A DNA stretch of 64,000 nt from Pyrrhoderma lamaoense (lineage: Eukaryota > Basidiomycota > Agaricomycetes > Hymenochaetales > Hymenochaetaceae). Below, piece after piece: positions 46,801-59,739 of the stretch; within the stretch, counting starts at the first letter, position 1, and every line of letters begins with the position of its first letter. The notes beneath the pieces were generated by a model. That model was not told the DNA's origin. It worked only from the letters and a program-made list of their open reading frames with translations, and did not search any database. The translations under genes and the position numbers were made by a program. The DNA lies in NCBI GenBank assembly GCA_002794735.1, contig NBAZ01000046.1, positions 1 to 64,000 on the forward strand. Direction: 5' to 3'.

Positions 46801-48909
46801 CCTTTGATGAAGGAGGACTCCCTCGTCGCTGAACACTACGCTAAGCAGGCAAAATCACTGACACGGGTCGAGTATGTTGGCGACAAGCCCCGTATGGCAT
46901 GCACCAGGCAAATATATGTTGGCAGTTCGGTCCGTTCTATCTCATACTCGTCGGATGGTAAACGAATTGCATCGGGATCAAGCGAAGGTGTTGTTGAGAT
47001 ATGGGATGCGGTGAGTGGCAGACGACTCCTCGGCCCACTTCAGGGACATTCAAAAGGAGTCACGAGTGTTGCGTACTCTGGAGATGGGAGATATATTGCG
47101 TCGGGGTCTTATGATAAGACAGTGCGGGTATGGAATGCGGTCACTGGAGAGAGTGCTTATTATGGTCCACTTACTGGCCATTCAGAGTTGGTCAATTCCG
47201 TTGCGTTTTCTAGAGACGGGAAACACATAGCATCGAGTTCTGATGATATGACTGTTAGGCTGTGGGATGCTGAGAGTGGTGCACCAGTCGGAGAGCCGTT
47301 GAGAGAGCATACAAGTGGGGTGGGATGTGTTATGTTCTCAGTCGATGGGTGCTACCTCGCGTCAGGGTCAAAGGATGGAACTATCATTGTCAGAGAGGTA
47401 CAAAGCAGAGATATGATCTCCAACCCATTCAAAGGCCACTCAAACGGAGTCAACTCCCTGTCATTTTCTCCAGACAGCGAGCGAATTGCATCAGGGTCAT
47501 GGGATGGTGCTATTCATATATGGGAGGTGTCGAGTGGCAATGTATTACGTACATTCTCTGGAGACGGAATGATAGGAGTAAACTCGGATGTGTATTCTGG
47601 TGACGGCAAACATATTTTGTCGGGAACTGACGATAGCATAGTAAGGATGTGGAATGCAGAAGACAGCGATGCTCCTCCAAAAAGTTTCGAAGGCCATACT
47701 CAGTGGGTTTGGTCTGTCTCATTCGCACCTGACTGTAAGCACTTTGCCTCCGCGTCAGAAGATGGGACGATCAAAGTCTGGAACGTTGAAAAAGGTGTGA
47801 CACTAGCAGACGTAGATTTTAGGGGACAAGCGAATGCAATACTTGCGATTGAAATTTCACCGAAAACAGGAAAGTTTCTTGTCTCCAGCTCAATTGATGG
47901 CACAGTCTGTGTGTGGAATACGGAGAGCGGTGACTTGATCAAAGGTCCTTTAGAACAATCTGGTGCGGTACTGTCTGTTGCGTTTTCATCTAATGAAAAT
48001 CACGTCGCTTCGGGATCATCTGACAAATCAATACGAATATGGAATATGATCGACGATGAATTTATCACATGCATCGGTCACACTAACTATGTTCGCTCAC
48101 TCGCTTTTTCCCCTGATGGAAAGCATCTTGCCTCAGGCTCTGACGACAAGTCAATCCGAGTGTGGAGTGTTGAGAGTGGCTCATTGGAAGCAGAACCACT
48201 CATTGGTCATACGAGCGCTGTCTCCTCAGTCTGTTATTCTCCCGACGGAAAGAAGATTGTCTCTGGATCACACGATAAAACTGTCCGTATCTGGAATGTT
48301 TCCAATAACAGTCTACTTTTCACTTTTAGGGGTCATTCTGATCGGGTCACCTCTGTCACCTACTCCCCTGACGGATCATATGTTGTCTCTGCATCTGACG
48401 ACAACACAATACGAGTCCGTAACACCGAAACTAGTCAAGCAGTGTATAAAATTATAACATGCCATGTGAACAGAGTTTACTCCGTGTGCTTTTCTCTTGA
48501 TGGAAAGTGGATAATCTCCGGCTCTGCTGATAAAACTATCTGCATATGGAACGTGTTGATGGGCGTTCTCTTCTTTCAGTCCCGTGTTTCATCGGAAGTC
48601 AACTCTATCGCTGCCTTCCCGACGTTTGACAATAAACATATTGCGTTTGCCTCAGGCTCTGATGATGGAGTAATCCATATCTGGTCTGTAAATATCGAGT
48701 CAGAAGGAGAAAAATGGTGTCTCAAACATGATGGATGGCTTACCGGAAGAAACGGTAACTTGCTTATGTGGATTCCCCCAGATCTCCGTCGCTCCCTCGT
48801 ATATGGTCCACGCACCCTGAACTCACGCTTCTCAACCAGTTTGGATGCTTCACTCTATCGAGGTGATCAATGGACTGCTTGTTTACCCTCAAATATTGCT
48901 CTTGATTAG
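43836..48909 (+). CDS. N7: C2-NACHT-WD40 NLR-like protein, intact, 1,548 residues
   Basis: Exons are 43836-43860, 43915-44050, 44115-44239, 44291-44562, 44618-44668, 44715-44913, 44969-45103, 45159-46645 and 46693-48909, totalling 4,647 nt. The C2-like domain has GDESCRTSSVN and PPEWNETFP, with two extra codons at the start of exon 3. The helical region includes ASPYLKLTWCMTTAFLK. NACHT: Walker A GRAGTGKST, Walker B ILIVLDALDECG, YRFLITSRPEEDI. Fourteen WD40 repeats follow; repeats 4 and 12 have arginine in place of the usual tryptophan (IIVREV, IRVRNT), so two blades have weakened signatures. The tail is WIPPDLRRSLVYGPR. No frameshift is seen. Its role is inferred from the family: non-self or stress sensing coupled to an N-terminal output domain. 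Confidence 0.9.
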
Positions 48910-49924
48910 TGTTTCAAATTCATTATTGATAACAGAAACCATACTTATCTAATTCATTGCAATTCTGTTGAGTACTTTCTCTATCTACACTTATTTTTCT
49001 CGACTACTATCATACACTTAGACTGCGACTAATAGTTATCACTATTTCACTGACTCTAAGGAAGCCTTCTTTATACTCTCTACGTCTCAAATCTCTTATT
49101 CACTTAGTTTGTCTTCGAAAGTGCATACGAGTTTTCAAATATTCCCAGTCCAGGTCGCCTTTGAAAGGGGCTTGGAATTTTGGTAAGACGATACAGATAT
49201 ATTTACTATTTAGTCATACGTGCAGTTATCTCCAAACTACTATCTTATGTCTCCTCTTTTCCGTCTCGCATTATCGTCTTCAAAATTTAATACTACACTA
49301 TTCTAATGCTTCGTTTTTTTACTACGTAAAATCACCTTCTTAAAAGTACAGCTCTCTATTAGGTATACAAAATGCAACCATAGCTCCTTCCCCTTGCCAC
49401 TTGCTTAGTGAGTTTCTTATGGATTTATGTGGAACGAGGACTGCGTGCCCAAGTTCCAGCACTTCTATTAATCTCACAACTAATGAAACGGTGGGAAAAC
49501 AATATAAAACAAACAAACAAAGTTATCGGTTATGGGAGAGCAGAGTCAGGGTAAGAACGAGAAACGCAACAAGAAAGCGGGATAGACTTAAAGCTTCAAA
49601 ACCAGGATGTGAACTTGGATTTTAAATGGCAACGTGACTGAACTCGGAGAGGTCTGTGGAGCCCCCGGGAAGAGTTTTCTTTATTCCCTTGATTGTCTAC
49701 TGTTCATAAAATCGGGTTGGCTTGAGCTAGGGTAGAGCGCATCACTTCTGCTGGATCCGGTGCGCTCTCGACAGCCCTTAAAAGACCAAGACAGTGGATA
49801 ATTTTTATACTTAGTCATACTCATAACCGCAGCAAGTCTCCAAGGTATACAACCTTTAGCTTATAGATAAGGAAAGTCAGCAGAATAGATCTGTAACTTC
49901 GGGTCATTATGAAAGATAGTAAAA
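48910..49924 (+). repeat. Repeat B, copy 3 (cut by a repeat A insertion)
   Basis: It follows the same order as 32766-33790: GTTTGTCTTCGAAAGTGCAT, AATACTACACTATTCTAATG, GGTAGAGCGCATCACTTC, TAGATCTGTAACTTCGGG. It stops abruptly after AGTAAAAACAGGTGTAAGG, where the inverted repeat A copy begins. No gene is seen. Confidence 0.6.
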
Positions 49925-50357
49925 ACAGGTGTAAGGCCAGCTAAGTGTTTGGACGGTCGTAGTGCATTAATAATGCACTTTCTAACTCGCCCGAGAGGTC
50001 CATTGCTACTACTTGGCCGCGCGCATGAATCATTTCTCTTACTACTTAGCTTCACTTTCTACTCTTACTCAAAGATAGGGTTCGTTTATATGGCCCACTC
50101 GCTTCTGATAGCTTAAAACTTTTGTCCAGTGGCATATAGCTACCTGGAAACCATGCTTTCCTTATTATCTATCCTTTATCTCGCGTTTTGATATATAAGC
50201 CTCTAGACTTGGGGACGTAGTAGATAAGTTTTTTCCCCGAGTTTAGTTAATTCCCTCTTGATCTATTCACCCTCTCTCTAAACGTAGCTCTCTGATAGTC
50301 GCCTGTGCTCTTTATCTACTGCTCTGCTGCTTCTCTGACCATACTGCAAGTAGGCTT
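49925..50357 (-). repeat. Dispersed repeat A, inverted copy (left end missing)
   Basis: Its reverse complement matches 26985-27412 through GGTCAGAG, AGCAGCAGAG, GATAAAGAGC, GACTATCAGAGAGCTAC, AAAACGCGAGATAAAGG and the palindrome at 49962-49980. It joins repeat B at one side and a family relic at the other, which indicates insertion into the flank of N7 followed by loss of neighbouring sequence. Confidence 0.65.
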
Positions 50358-51265
50358 TGATAGATAATTGAAAGTAAAGAATAGTCATCGGAAGAGGTAC
50401 ACAGGGAGGTAAGTGTAAGAACATTCTGGTATTTCATGTCACAAATGATAATGGAGGTAAAAACAATGTTTTCATTTTCTTCTACAATTAGTGTTTGGGT
50501 CACAGTCACTATTTGTATGCCTTCGACCATTGTATAAACAAGAAGATGAATAACGTTGAGCTGAATCTTGTCAATATTGCTCACGTTCTTCTGGATATCT
50601 ATCCTTCCAGTCATGATAACTCTTTGGAGAACGGGGACACATGTTACAGCGTGTAGCAAAGAGAAAGACATGCAAATCTGGGCTATACTATTCCTGCCTT
50701 TGTCGAATTCGGAGATAGCATAGCAGATGCAAGTACCTTCAAGCCATCCATCGTCCTTCATCATATGTTAACAAGGAAATTTCCAGGCAAGCCCCTATTT
50801 GAAGGAAACGTAACGCATAACTATTGAATTCTTAAGTGTGAGCGTCCCAAGCCCAGGAGGTAGCAAAGACCATCAACGAACAAAACTAACAACATTGATC
50901 TTGACTCTACTACACCATAAAAGGTATTTGAGGTCTTGCTTGTAAAGAATGAAGAGGTGAAATCTAATGTTCTTACCGTCCTTGACCGGATGAGCTTGGA
51001 AGTAAAGAGACTCGAAAGCAATATAATAGACTGAACATGGAGAAACTCAGCTGAGTCAGAACACACCTACAACCATCTTTCGAATGTGTGCGATTGATTC
51101 CTTCAATCCATTGAACCTATCTCACAAAGGAGTACGTATACATGACGTCTCTCCCGTTGATGAGAGAGGATCTGATTGCAGCTCAAGTGGAGTCACTCGA
51201 AGATATCTAGAAAGGCCAGTCCAGAGAACGATAGCAACAAATAAGTGTGAGAAGAATATTCCCAT
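50358..51265 (+). pseudogene. Relic of a family member (exons 3-5, NACHT fragment, linker)
   Basis: Recognisable in order: end of exon 3 (GAAAGTAAAGAATAGTCATC), exon 4 (GCATAGCAGATGCAAGTACC at its end, a GC donor as in N1), exon 5 (GCAAGCCCCTATTTGAAGG), a NACHT stretch (GTATTTGAGGTCTTGC, GTTCTTACCGTCCTTG, GAGACTCGAAAGC), then the WD40-exon linker (CATTGAACCTATCTCACAAA). Large internal deletions and many stops leave nothing translatable. Confidence 0.75.
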
Positions 51266-51347
51266 CTAAGATTTATAACGAGATGTGTGTTGTTAGGGTT
51301 TACAGTGATGATGTAACAATCACCACTCAGGCTGTTCTAGCCTCAGG

Positions 51348-51475
51348 GTATCTGATTCTATTTGATCCAGATCACCGTGCTCCCACACTTTTCTATTTTT
51401 CTTATCAACTTTGATCCCATCAACTGCCTTGAGGCCAGTTTATTGTTCATCCTTCTCCCTCAAGGCTCTGCCATC
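51348..51475 (+). promoter_or_regulatory. Upstream block of N8
   Basis: GATTCTATTTGATCCAGATC, ACCGTGCTCCCACACTTTTC, CTTATCAACTTTGATCCC, CAACTGCCTTGAGGCCAG and CATCAACCCTCTCCATACCC match the N3 block best. The ATG at 51542 follows after about 115 nt. Confidence 0.5.
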
Positions 51476-51541
51476 AACCCTCTCCATACCCTAACTTTGT
51501 CTTCCCCTACTCAAAGTCAAGATCGATCCATAATTAAGACC

Positions 51542-54500
51542 ATGTCTTCGTACTATACCCTTCAAGGTTCGTTTTTGTAAGCTACGAGACGATAGATCAT
51601 GATCAACTAATCACCTTTCGTAGTATTACATTCCGACATGACCGTTCCCGATAAATCAAAAGCTCCAAATCTATATGTTAAAATTTCATACGGAGACCAA
51701 ACCCTTAGAACAAATTCAGTTAACGAATTACCTCCTCAATGGGTTGAGACTTTCCCGATGTGCGTATGATAGCAATTACTATGAAATTCCCTAGAAACTC
51801 ATATTTCCCTTTCCCAACAAGAACGTGTTCGGACATAGCGACTCCGTTAACTATAAAGTTAAAGAGGGAAGGTACTATTAATAAAGATATTGGGCATGCG
51901 AAGTGTACTGTTAAAGAACTTTTGAAGGAGAATGGAGAAGGTAATAAATACACTGTGTTTCTCCGCCACACAAAAGCTCATATGTCAACAAATAGATGTT
52001 CATATCACACTACAATCGCAGGATGATTCAAAACCTTCAGTCGCATTGTGCCTCCGACCATCGGATAGAATGAAGAATGCTGAAATAACTCTCATGAATC
52101 TGGCTCATACCCTCCTTGGGGTTCACCCCTCTAGTGATAGCAGCTTAGCTGAGAAAGTTACAACAATATTCAATGCGGCAAAGCGCATAGCTGAAAGCAA
52201 GGTGTTTCAATCATTGGTGGAAGTAGGTTATTCCATCACTGCTTTTGTTGAGTTCGGTGACAGTATAGCAGAAGTGCGTATTTTGATGTTGATTATTGGC
52301 TATAATCTAACGTTGGTTGAATCATGTGTAGGTAAGCCCATACCTGAAGTTAGTATGGTGCATAACGACGGCGTTCATAAAAGTAAGTCCTTTAGTGGGT
52401 CGTATTGAAATAAAAAACTTAGTTCTTGCAGATCATCGCTGAACAACCCAGAACTGACAAGCGAGTTAAGGATCTTGTGAAGAGCCTAGTAAATCTGTTC
52501 CTGATAATCAAGGAAACTTCCATTTTCGCAAACCCATCTGGATCCTTGCTTTCGATTTTGACCGAGCTCTTCGAATTCATTACACAATGCAGCACCCTTC
52601 TTCAAGACTATGCGCGGAGGAATTTTGTAGGTGAGTTAGGTACGAGTGTGACATGGCTCGTAGGTTGATTGGATGATATTTCTAGTACGCGCTCTTTTGC
52701 AGAACAAGAAAGCCGCAATAGAAGACTTGGAGGGTACACTAACAAGTTTGAAGACTGATATGATATCGGCCTTTGAGAGGCAGGGTATCATTGAGGCACA
52801 AATTAGGGCACTTAAAATGGGTAAGCTTAGAACTTGAGGACCTAGTGATACGATGTTTATCTAGTTACTTACTTCAGAGTTGGAAAAGAAGCTGCAACCA
52901 AAGCATGAGAGTGGTCGTGATCGTCAAAGATGTCTAGAAGGAACACGCATAGAGCTATTAAAAGAAGTAGAGGAGTGGGTACAAGATACAAATGTACCTA
53001 ATGTTTTCTTCGTTCTTGGACGTGCTGGAACAGGCAAGAGTACGATCGCTACGACGATTGCAGAAGTTTTTCAAAGGAAGGGTCAACTTGGCTCACATCT
53101 ATACTTTCTGAGGGACAAAAGCGACCCGGAGTTTATCCTTCGTACTATTGCATTCGATTTAGCCAACCGAGGTCAAGCAACTGCCGAAGCCATCAAGGCA
53201 CAGCTTGATGCAAATGATATAACCTCTGTTACACCAGAAAGGGCCTTCGAGATCTTGCTATTCGACCCGCTTCATGCGATAACAGAAGAAGGGAAGAAAG
53301 AGGACAACATTCTCATAGTCCTCGATGCTCTGGACGAGTGCGGGAACAGAGAGACACGAAAGCCATATATCAGACTGATTAAGGAGAAACTGCAGACGCT
53401 ACCCCCAACTACCGCTTTCTTATCACTAGTCGACCAGAGGAGGATATTGTTTCAGAATCGGAGCTCGAACAACTGATGACACGCCACATACATTTGGATC
53501 ACGAGTCAAACAATGCCAAGGGGGACGTCCTAAAGTACATCCAAACTAGATTTGGGGACCTAAAAGCAAAAGGTAGAATAATAGTAGACCCTAGCTGGCC
53601 ATGGGACGAAAGTATGAAGGCCTTGGGCGATGCCGCGGGTGGGCTGTTTATATGGGCGGCAACAGCTGTGCGACTCATCGAAAGCAAAAAACAAAATAAG
53701 GCAGGTGAACTGAAGCGACTGGTGAACCGAAAATCGTTATCGCTCGACCATTTGTACGCGACTGCACTTGAAAATTCTCTTGATTGGGATGATGGGACGA
53801 GAAGGGACTTCCGAGAGTGTTTTCTCTGGTCCTGTTTGGCAAGGAGCAGTTAACAACAGCGTCTATAGATACAATGATGAGTCTCGATGATGGAACGACA
53901 CAAAGCAATCTCGAATGTCTTCGTTCATTAGTCGCGTTTGGGCCTGACGAGCCAGTTCGCTTATACCATACTTCACTATACGACTACTTGATTTCGGAAG
54001 AAGCGTGTGGAAAGGCATGGTTCATTGATGAGGAAAGAGAGAAGGCACGCATTTCTCTGCGGTGTTTCGAGCTGATGGAGGGACTTCGATTCAACATCTG
54101 TGGGCTGCAGACATCGTACAAGCCGAATAAAGACGTGGATAATCTTGAGGATCGTGTAAAAGAGAATATATCTACCTCGCTATTATACGCCTGTCGCCAT
54201 TGGGCTACCCATCTGCGAGAGGCCCCATACTCGGAGGATCTATGCAAACAACTCGAATCTTTCGCGAAAAATCGGTTACTATATTGGGTCGAGGTCCTCA
54301 GCCTCACAGACTCGTTATACGATTACCTTTTGAAATCGCTCGAGAACGCCATCACCTGGATAGGAGTAAGTGATTCTTGATTAAACCATGGTTTAAACTG
54401 ATATCTATATAGAACAAGCACGCACAACTATCTGCATTTCTCCAGGATGCCCATGATCAACTCCTAAGATTCATCGAACCTATCTCACAAAGTAGCCCTC

Positions 54501-56635
54501 ATTTGTATATGTCATTCCTCCCTTTGATGAAGGAGGATCCCCCTTCGCTGAACACTACACTAAGGAGGCAAAATCACTGACACGGGTCGAGTATGTCGGA
54601 AACAAGCCCAGATGGCATGTACCAGGCAAATGAATGTTGGCAGTTCGGTCCATTCTATCTCATACTCGCCGGATGGTAAACGAATTGCATCGGGATCACT
54701 AGCGAGTGCCGTTATGGTATGGGATGCGGTGAGTGGCAGACGACTCCTCGGCCCACTTCAGGGACATTCAAAAGGAGTCACGAGTGTTGCGTACTCTGGA
54801 GATGGGAAATATATTGCGTCAGGGTCTGAGGATAAAACAGTGCGGGTGTGGAATGCGGTCACTGGAGAGAGTGCTTATTATAGTCCACTTACTGGCCATT
54901 CAAAGGGGTTACTTCTGTCGCAATTTCTGGAGACGGAAAGTATATAGCATCGGGGTCTAATGATAAGACAGTCAGACTGTGGGATGCTAAGAATGGTGCA
55001 CCAGTCGGAGAACCGTGGGAAGGGCATCCATATCGTGTGGAATGTGTCATGTTCTCACCCAATGGACGCTACCTTGCGTCAGGATCATGGGATGGAACAA
55101 TTATTGTCAGGGACGTACAAACTGGAAGTATGGTCTCCGTTCCAAACAAAGGACACTCAAATTCAATCACTTCTCTATCGTTTTCTCCAGACAGTGAGCG
55201 AGTTGTATCAGAGTCATGGGATAGGACTATTCGTGTATGGGAAGTGTCGAGTGGCAATGCATTGCGTACATTCTCTGGAGACGGCATGGGCTGGCTACAC
55301 TCGGTTGCGTTCTCTAGTGACGGCAAACACATTTTGTCGGGATCTGAAGATGGGATAGTAAGACTGTGGAATGCAGAAGACAGTGATGCTCCTCCGAAAA
55401 GATTCAAAGGCCATACATACTCTGTTACGTCTGTCTCATTTGCACCTGATTGTAAGCACTTTGCCTCTGCGTCTTGGGATGGGACTATCAGAGTCTGGGA
55501 CGTAGAAAGAGCAGTGACACTAGCAGAATTAGAGTTTAAGGGACAAACGGGTGCAATACTTGCGATTGTGATTTCACCGAAAACAGGAAAGTTTCTTGTC
55601 TCCGGCTCCAATGATGTCACAGTGTGTGTGTGGAATACGGTGAGCGGAGAATTGATCAAAGGGCCTTTAGAACAGTCTGGTTCGGTACTGTCAGTTGCGT
55701 TTTCATCCAATGAAAATCACTTCGCTTCGGGATCATCTGACAAATCAATACGAATATGGAATATGATCGACGATGAATTTATCACATGCAACGGTCACAC
55801 TGGCTGGGTTTTCTCACTCGCTTTTTCTCCTGATGGTAGGCGTCTTGCTTCGGGCTCTCGAGACAAATCAATCCGAGTGTGGAATGTCGAAAGTGGCACA
55901 ATAGCATTTGGCCCGCTCACTGGACATACGAGCGATGTCATCTCAGTCTGTTATTCTCCTGACGGAAAGAAGATTGTCTCCGGATCACACGATAAAACTG
56001 TCCGTATCTGGAATGTTTCCAATCGCAGTCTACTTTCCACTTTTGAAGGTCATTCTGGTTGGGTCAACTCTGTCGCTTACTCACCCGACAGTTTATATGT
56101 TGTCTCTGCATCTGATGACAAGTCAATACGAGTCTGGAACACTGAAACCGGCCAAGCAGCGTATGATCCAATAACAGGTCATACGAACAGTGTTTACTCT
56201 GTGTGCTTTTCTCCCGATGGAAAGTGGATAATCTCCGGCTCTGCCGATCAAACTATCTGCGTATGGAACATGTCGACGGGCGATCTCTTCTTTCAGTCCC
56301 GTGTTTCATCGGAAGTCAACTCTATCGCTACCTTCCTAACGTCTGATAGTAAGTATATCAAATTTGCTTCAAGCTCCTTTGATGGAACAATCCACATTTG
56401 GTCTGTACCTATCGAGGCAGAAGGAAAGAAATGGCGTCTGGAAGATGATGGTTGGCTAACGGGAAACAACGGCGAATATCTGATATGGATTCCCCCAGAC
56501 CTTCGTCATTCACTGGTCCATGGGCCGTGCATTCGCACACTAAATACACGATTTTCAACAAAATTGTATCTTTCAGCCAATCAAGGCGACCAGTGGGCTG
56601 CTTGTTTTCCTTCTCCTGATTTATGTATCTCATAA
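51542..56635 (+). pseudogene. N8: C2-NACHT-WD40 gene with five single-base deletions
   Basis: Exons are 51542-51566, 51624-51759, 51822-51940, 51996-52273, 52332-52382, 52432-52630, 52686-52820, 52878-54365 and 54413-56635. Exons 1-7 are open. In the NACHT exon one C is missing from the run at 53401-53405 (just before the NYRFLITSRPEED codons) and one near 53811. In the WD40 exon one base each is missing near 54540, 54609 and 54906, after which the frame is open to the stop. Walker A (GRAGTGKST) and Walker B (ILIVLDALDECG) lie before the first break. As read, the product ends within the NACHT domain. All five are deletions and most fall in runs of one base, so base-calling error is a real alternative. 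The C2 variant (YTLQ, PNLYV) pairs it with N3. Confidence 0.8.
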
Positions 56636-57320
56636 TATCCTTCCTTAATCTTAAGAGTTTATCCGCATCATTATCTATATCTTACTATGTTTTCTTAACC
56701 TACACTTTTGTACTTGCGTCATTTTTTTGTTTTAGTACTGGAATAGCATCAATCATGATACCAATGTATACAAGTACTCTTTCTATCAGCCTCTTCCACG
56801 ATTGCACTCAATGACCTTCTCTTCGTGTCTCTACTAGCCCTTTAGTCATTCAATTGGTCCGCTCTTATACATTAATACTTCTCAGGAGCTCACGAATCTG
56901 AGTAGTCTATAGCTCGTCTCGCGAGTGATTGAATGATATATTAAAAGCTGACGCTATGCATGGTCGTATAGATCTTATCACTTTTTATCATGTCTCCACC
57001 TTTATACCCGTCATAAGAAAAGTTCAGATAACTATCCATATATCTAATCAACCTCTTTACATGCTTTCTTTCTTTATCACTAACTTCACTCGCACTCTCA
57101 GAATGTGTTAGAAACTTATTATAAGCTTTCTACGCTTCACTGCTACTACTCGAGGAGAGTTTTATATCCATTGATTTGTGTGCCTTGATTACTGCGTGGT
57201 CCAAGATCAAGGCTGCTTAATTCACTTGCACGTGGGACAGACAATAATGAAAGAAAGCCAGAAATGGAAGATGCAGAAATATACCTGACATTACTAGTAC
57301 ATCATTGTTATCGGTCTATA
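56636..57320 (+). repeat. Repeat C, copy after N8
   Basis: It matches 40095-40785 with few differences and starts the second copy of the segmental duplication. No coding content is recognised. Confidence 0.7.
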
Positions 57321-58078
57321 TGGGAGGCGTTTGGTCAATACTAAATCATTATCACTTGGTGAATTGTACACAACGACATTCGAGGGCTCACTTGATTGGG
57401 ACGATGATATGAAAAGGGAAAGAATATTTTCGTTGATCATGTTCGGGAAGGAGCAATTATCAGACACGGAGTCGCATTTTCACCTGATGGTAAGCATCTT
57501 GCTTCGGGGGGCTCTGGAGACGAGTCAATTTATGTAAGGAATGGCGAAAGTGGTTCGCTAGCAACAAAACCCTTCATTGGGCACAAAGGTGGTATCTACT
57601 CAGTTTCTTATTCTCCCGACAGAAGGAAGGAAGATTGACTCTGTATCAACTGATAAAACTGTTCGTAGCTAGGATGCTTCCAATGGTGACCCACTTTCTA
57701 CCTTCGATGTACATCCTGGTCATGTCTACTCTATCACTCACTCCAACGATGGGCTATATGCTGTCTCGGGATATAAAGATCGACTGGCGCTCTCTTCTTT
57801 CAATCCCGTGTTTCATCAAAAGTCAATTGTGTCGCATTTGAAGATAGAGCAATCCATTTTTGGTCAGTAGATGTCGAATCAGAAGGAGAAGAATGGCGTC
57901 TTGAAGATAATGGATGGCTCACTGGAAGAAACAAGAAGCTACTCATGTGGATTCCTCCAGATCTCCGTCACTCCCTAGTATATGGGACACGCATTCTGAG
58001 TACACGCTTTTCAACCAGTTTGGACTCTTCAGTCTATCGGGATAATCAATGGACTGCTTGTCTTCCCTTTCACTCATA
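57321..58078 (+). pseudogene. Relic: NACHT fragment fused to WD40 end (sister of 40.8-41.7 kb)
   Basis: It begins at GGCGTTTGGTCAATACTAAATC, runs to ATCAGACACGGA, and joins GTCGCATTTTCACCTGATGG exactly as in the 40.8 kb relic. It keeps a longer NACHT frame (SLIMFGKEQLSDTES) but has lost most of WD40 repeats 12-13 near 57778. The tail is fuller (WIPPDLRHSLVYGTR, then LSTRFSTSLDSS) and ends at a stop at 58076. Confidence 0.8.
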
Positions 58079-59480
58079 GTATCACAAGCTTATTACTCAT
58101 ATTACTATCTCTGCTTGAAAGTCTTCATTCACTCCATCGCAATTCTGCTGAATACTTTGTCTATTTACACTTATCCTGTTCGTCCACTATCACACACATA
58201 GACTATCTCATTGAGCCCAAGGAAGCCTTCTTTATCTTAAACACGTCTCTATTTATCCACTTAGTTTGTCTTCGAAAGCACATACGAGCTCTCAGCTGCT
58301 CCCAGTCCAGGCTGTCTCTGGAACACAAGAATCTGGTAAGAAGATACAGATAGATTAGCTGCCTGATTATACATGTAATTGCTTCCGAGATACTGTTTTA
58401 TGTCTCTTCTTTTCCGTCTCATATTATCGTCTACAAAATATAGTAGTTACGCTTTTAAATGCTTTTTTACTACATGTTATCACCTAAGTGAAGTACAATT
58501 TATTATTAGCTATACAAAATGTAACAACAGCGCCTGCCCATTTCTACTTGAGCGATGACGTTTCACAGATTTATGTGAAACAAGCACTGTGTGTCTAAGT
58601 TATCTCTCTAGTAATACACCCAAAACCACTGAAAGAGTGGGAAAACATCTTTATTGTCTACCACCCTCAAATCTGATTGTCTGGAGCTAGGGTACAATGG
58701 TAGGTAGACTCAGCACTTCTCTGTGCGCTCTCGATGACCCCCGAAAACCCATGGAATTGAATTATCTCTACACCTGGTCGGTCTCATAGCCACAGAAAGT
58801 CACCAAGGTGAACAGCCTCTAGTTGATCGAGCAATGCCAGTAAAATAGAACTGTAGCTTCAGGATAAGGAAGAATTCCATCCTGTATGTATGAAAGATAG
58901 TGAAAACAGGTCTTTCTCGGGAAACAAGTATATTTTGAGTAACAAATCCACGACAACGGTATTACGGTATGTCTCCATAGACAGATTTGGGAGAAAAACA
59001 ACGTGAATATACAGGTGGGTATGCGAAAGGACGCCAGGCACTATGGGTGACATACAGTTTTTGGATATTCTCTCGCCTTAATTTGAGGATATATTCGCAT
59101 ATGTACTAGTGTCTAGTTTCCTTTCGTATATCCACCTATGCTTACTAGTCTCGAAATCACATACTGTAAAAAAACAGTTATTGAAACTTGAAAAGCAATA
59201 CCTAATTGCCAATTTAAAGGCACTTGTTAATTACCCAAATAGGGGCCAGTAGCTCAGAGTCGCAGGACTCCTCATTCTTACCTAACTCATACCTCTGCGG
59301 AATATTGTACGTGCAAGTGGATGAACAATTGTTTACCAGCTTGGCTGAAAGATAAGCTGATATATTAACTCCTACTAGATCACCGTACTATACTAAATAG
59401 TGAAAAATTTCTCTGTGTCCAGTCTTATTAACTCCTCTTGTCTTCACTCTTAACGCGATATACCTTAGAACTTCTATTTT
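58079..59480 (+). repeat. Repeat B, copy 4
   Basis: The order is the same as 32766-34390, including the block near 58846 (GTAAAATAGAACTGTAGCTT), TTTTTGGATATTCTCTCGCC near 59058 and AGAGTCGCAGGACTCCTC near 59256. It is more complete than copy 2 in the sister block, so copy 2 lost about 0.9 kb. No gene is seen. Confidence 0.6.
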
Positions 59481-59739
59481 CTAATCTCTAAAAATCCAAT
59501 AGCAGCTTATTATAAGATCTCTATGCTTCACCGTTGCTTCTCCAGGTGCTCGATATCCATTGATTTGGATCCTCTTTTCGCTGCAAGCTCCAAGATCAAC
59601 GTTGGTTAATACATTTATGCTGGCTGATTCGAACCTATTGATAATATACCCCTCGAAAGTCATGATGTTTTCTTTTTAGAAAAATTATCTGCTTTTTCGG
59701 CTCTTATGACTTGTAAAAATATCTTTCTTTAACACGTTA

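Noticed and set aside
50301..50764. 150-codon minus-strand frame over the 50.3-50.8 kb relic
   Set aside because: It is antisense to recognisable decayed exons 3-4 and partly within repeat A.
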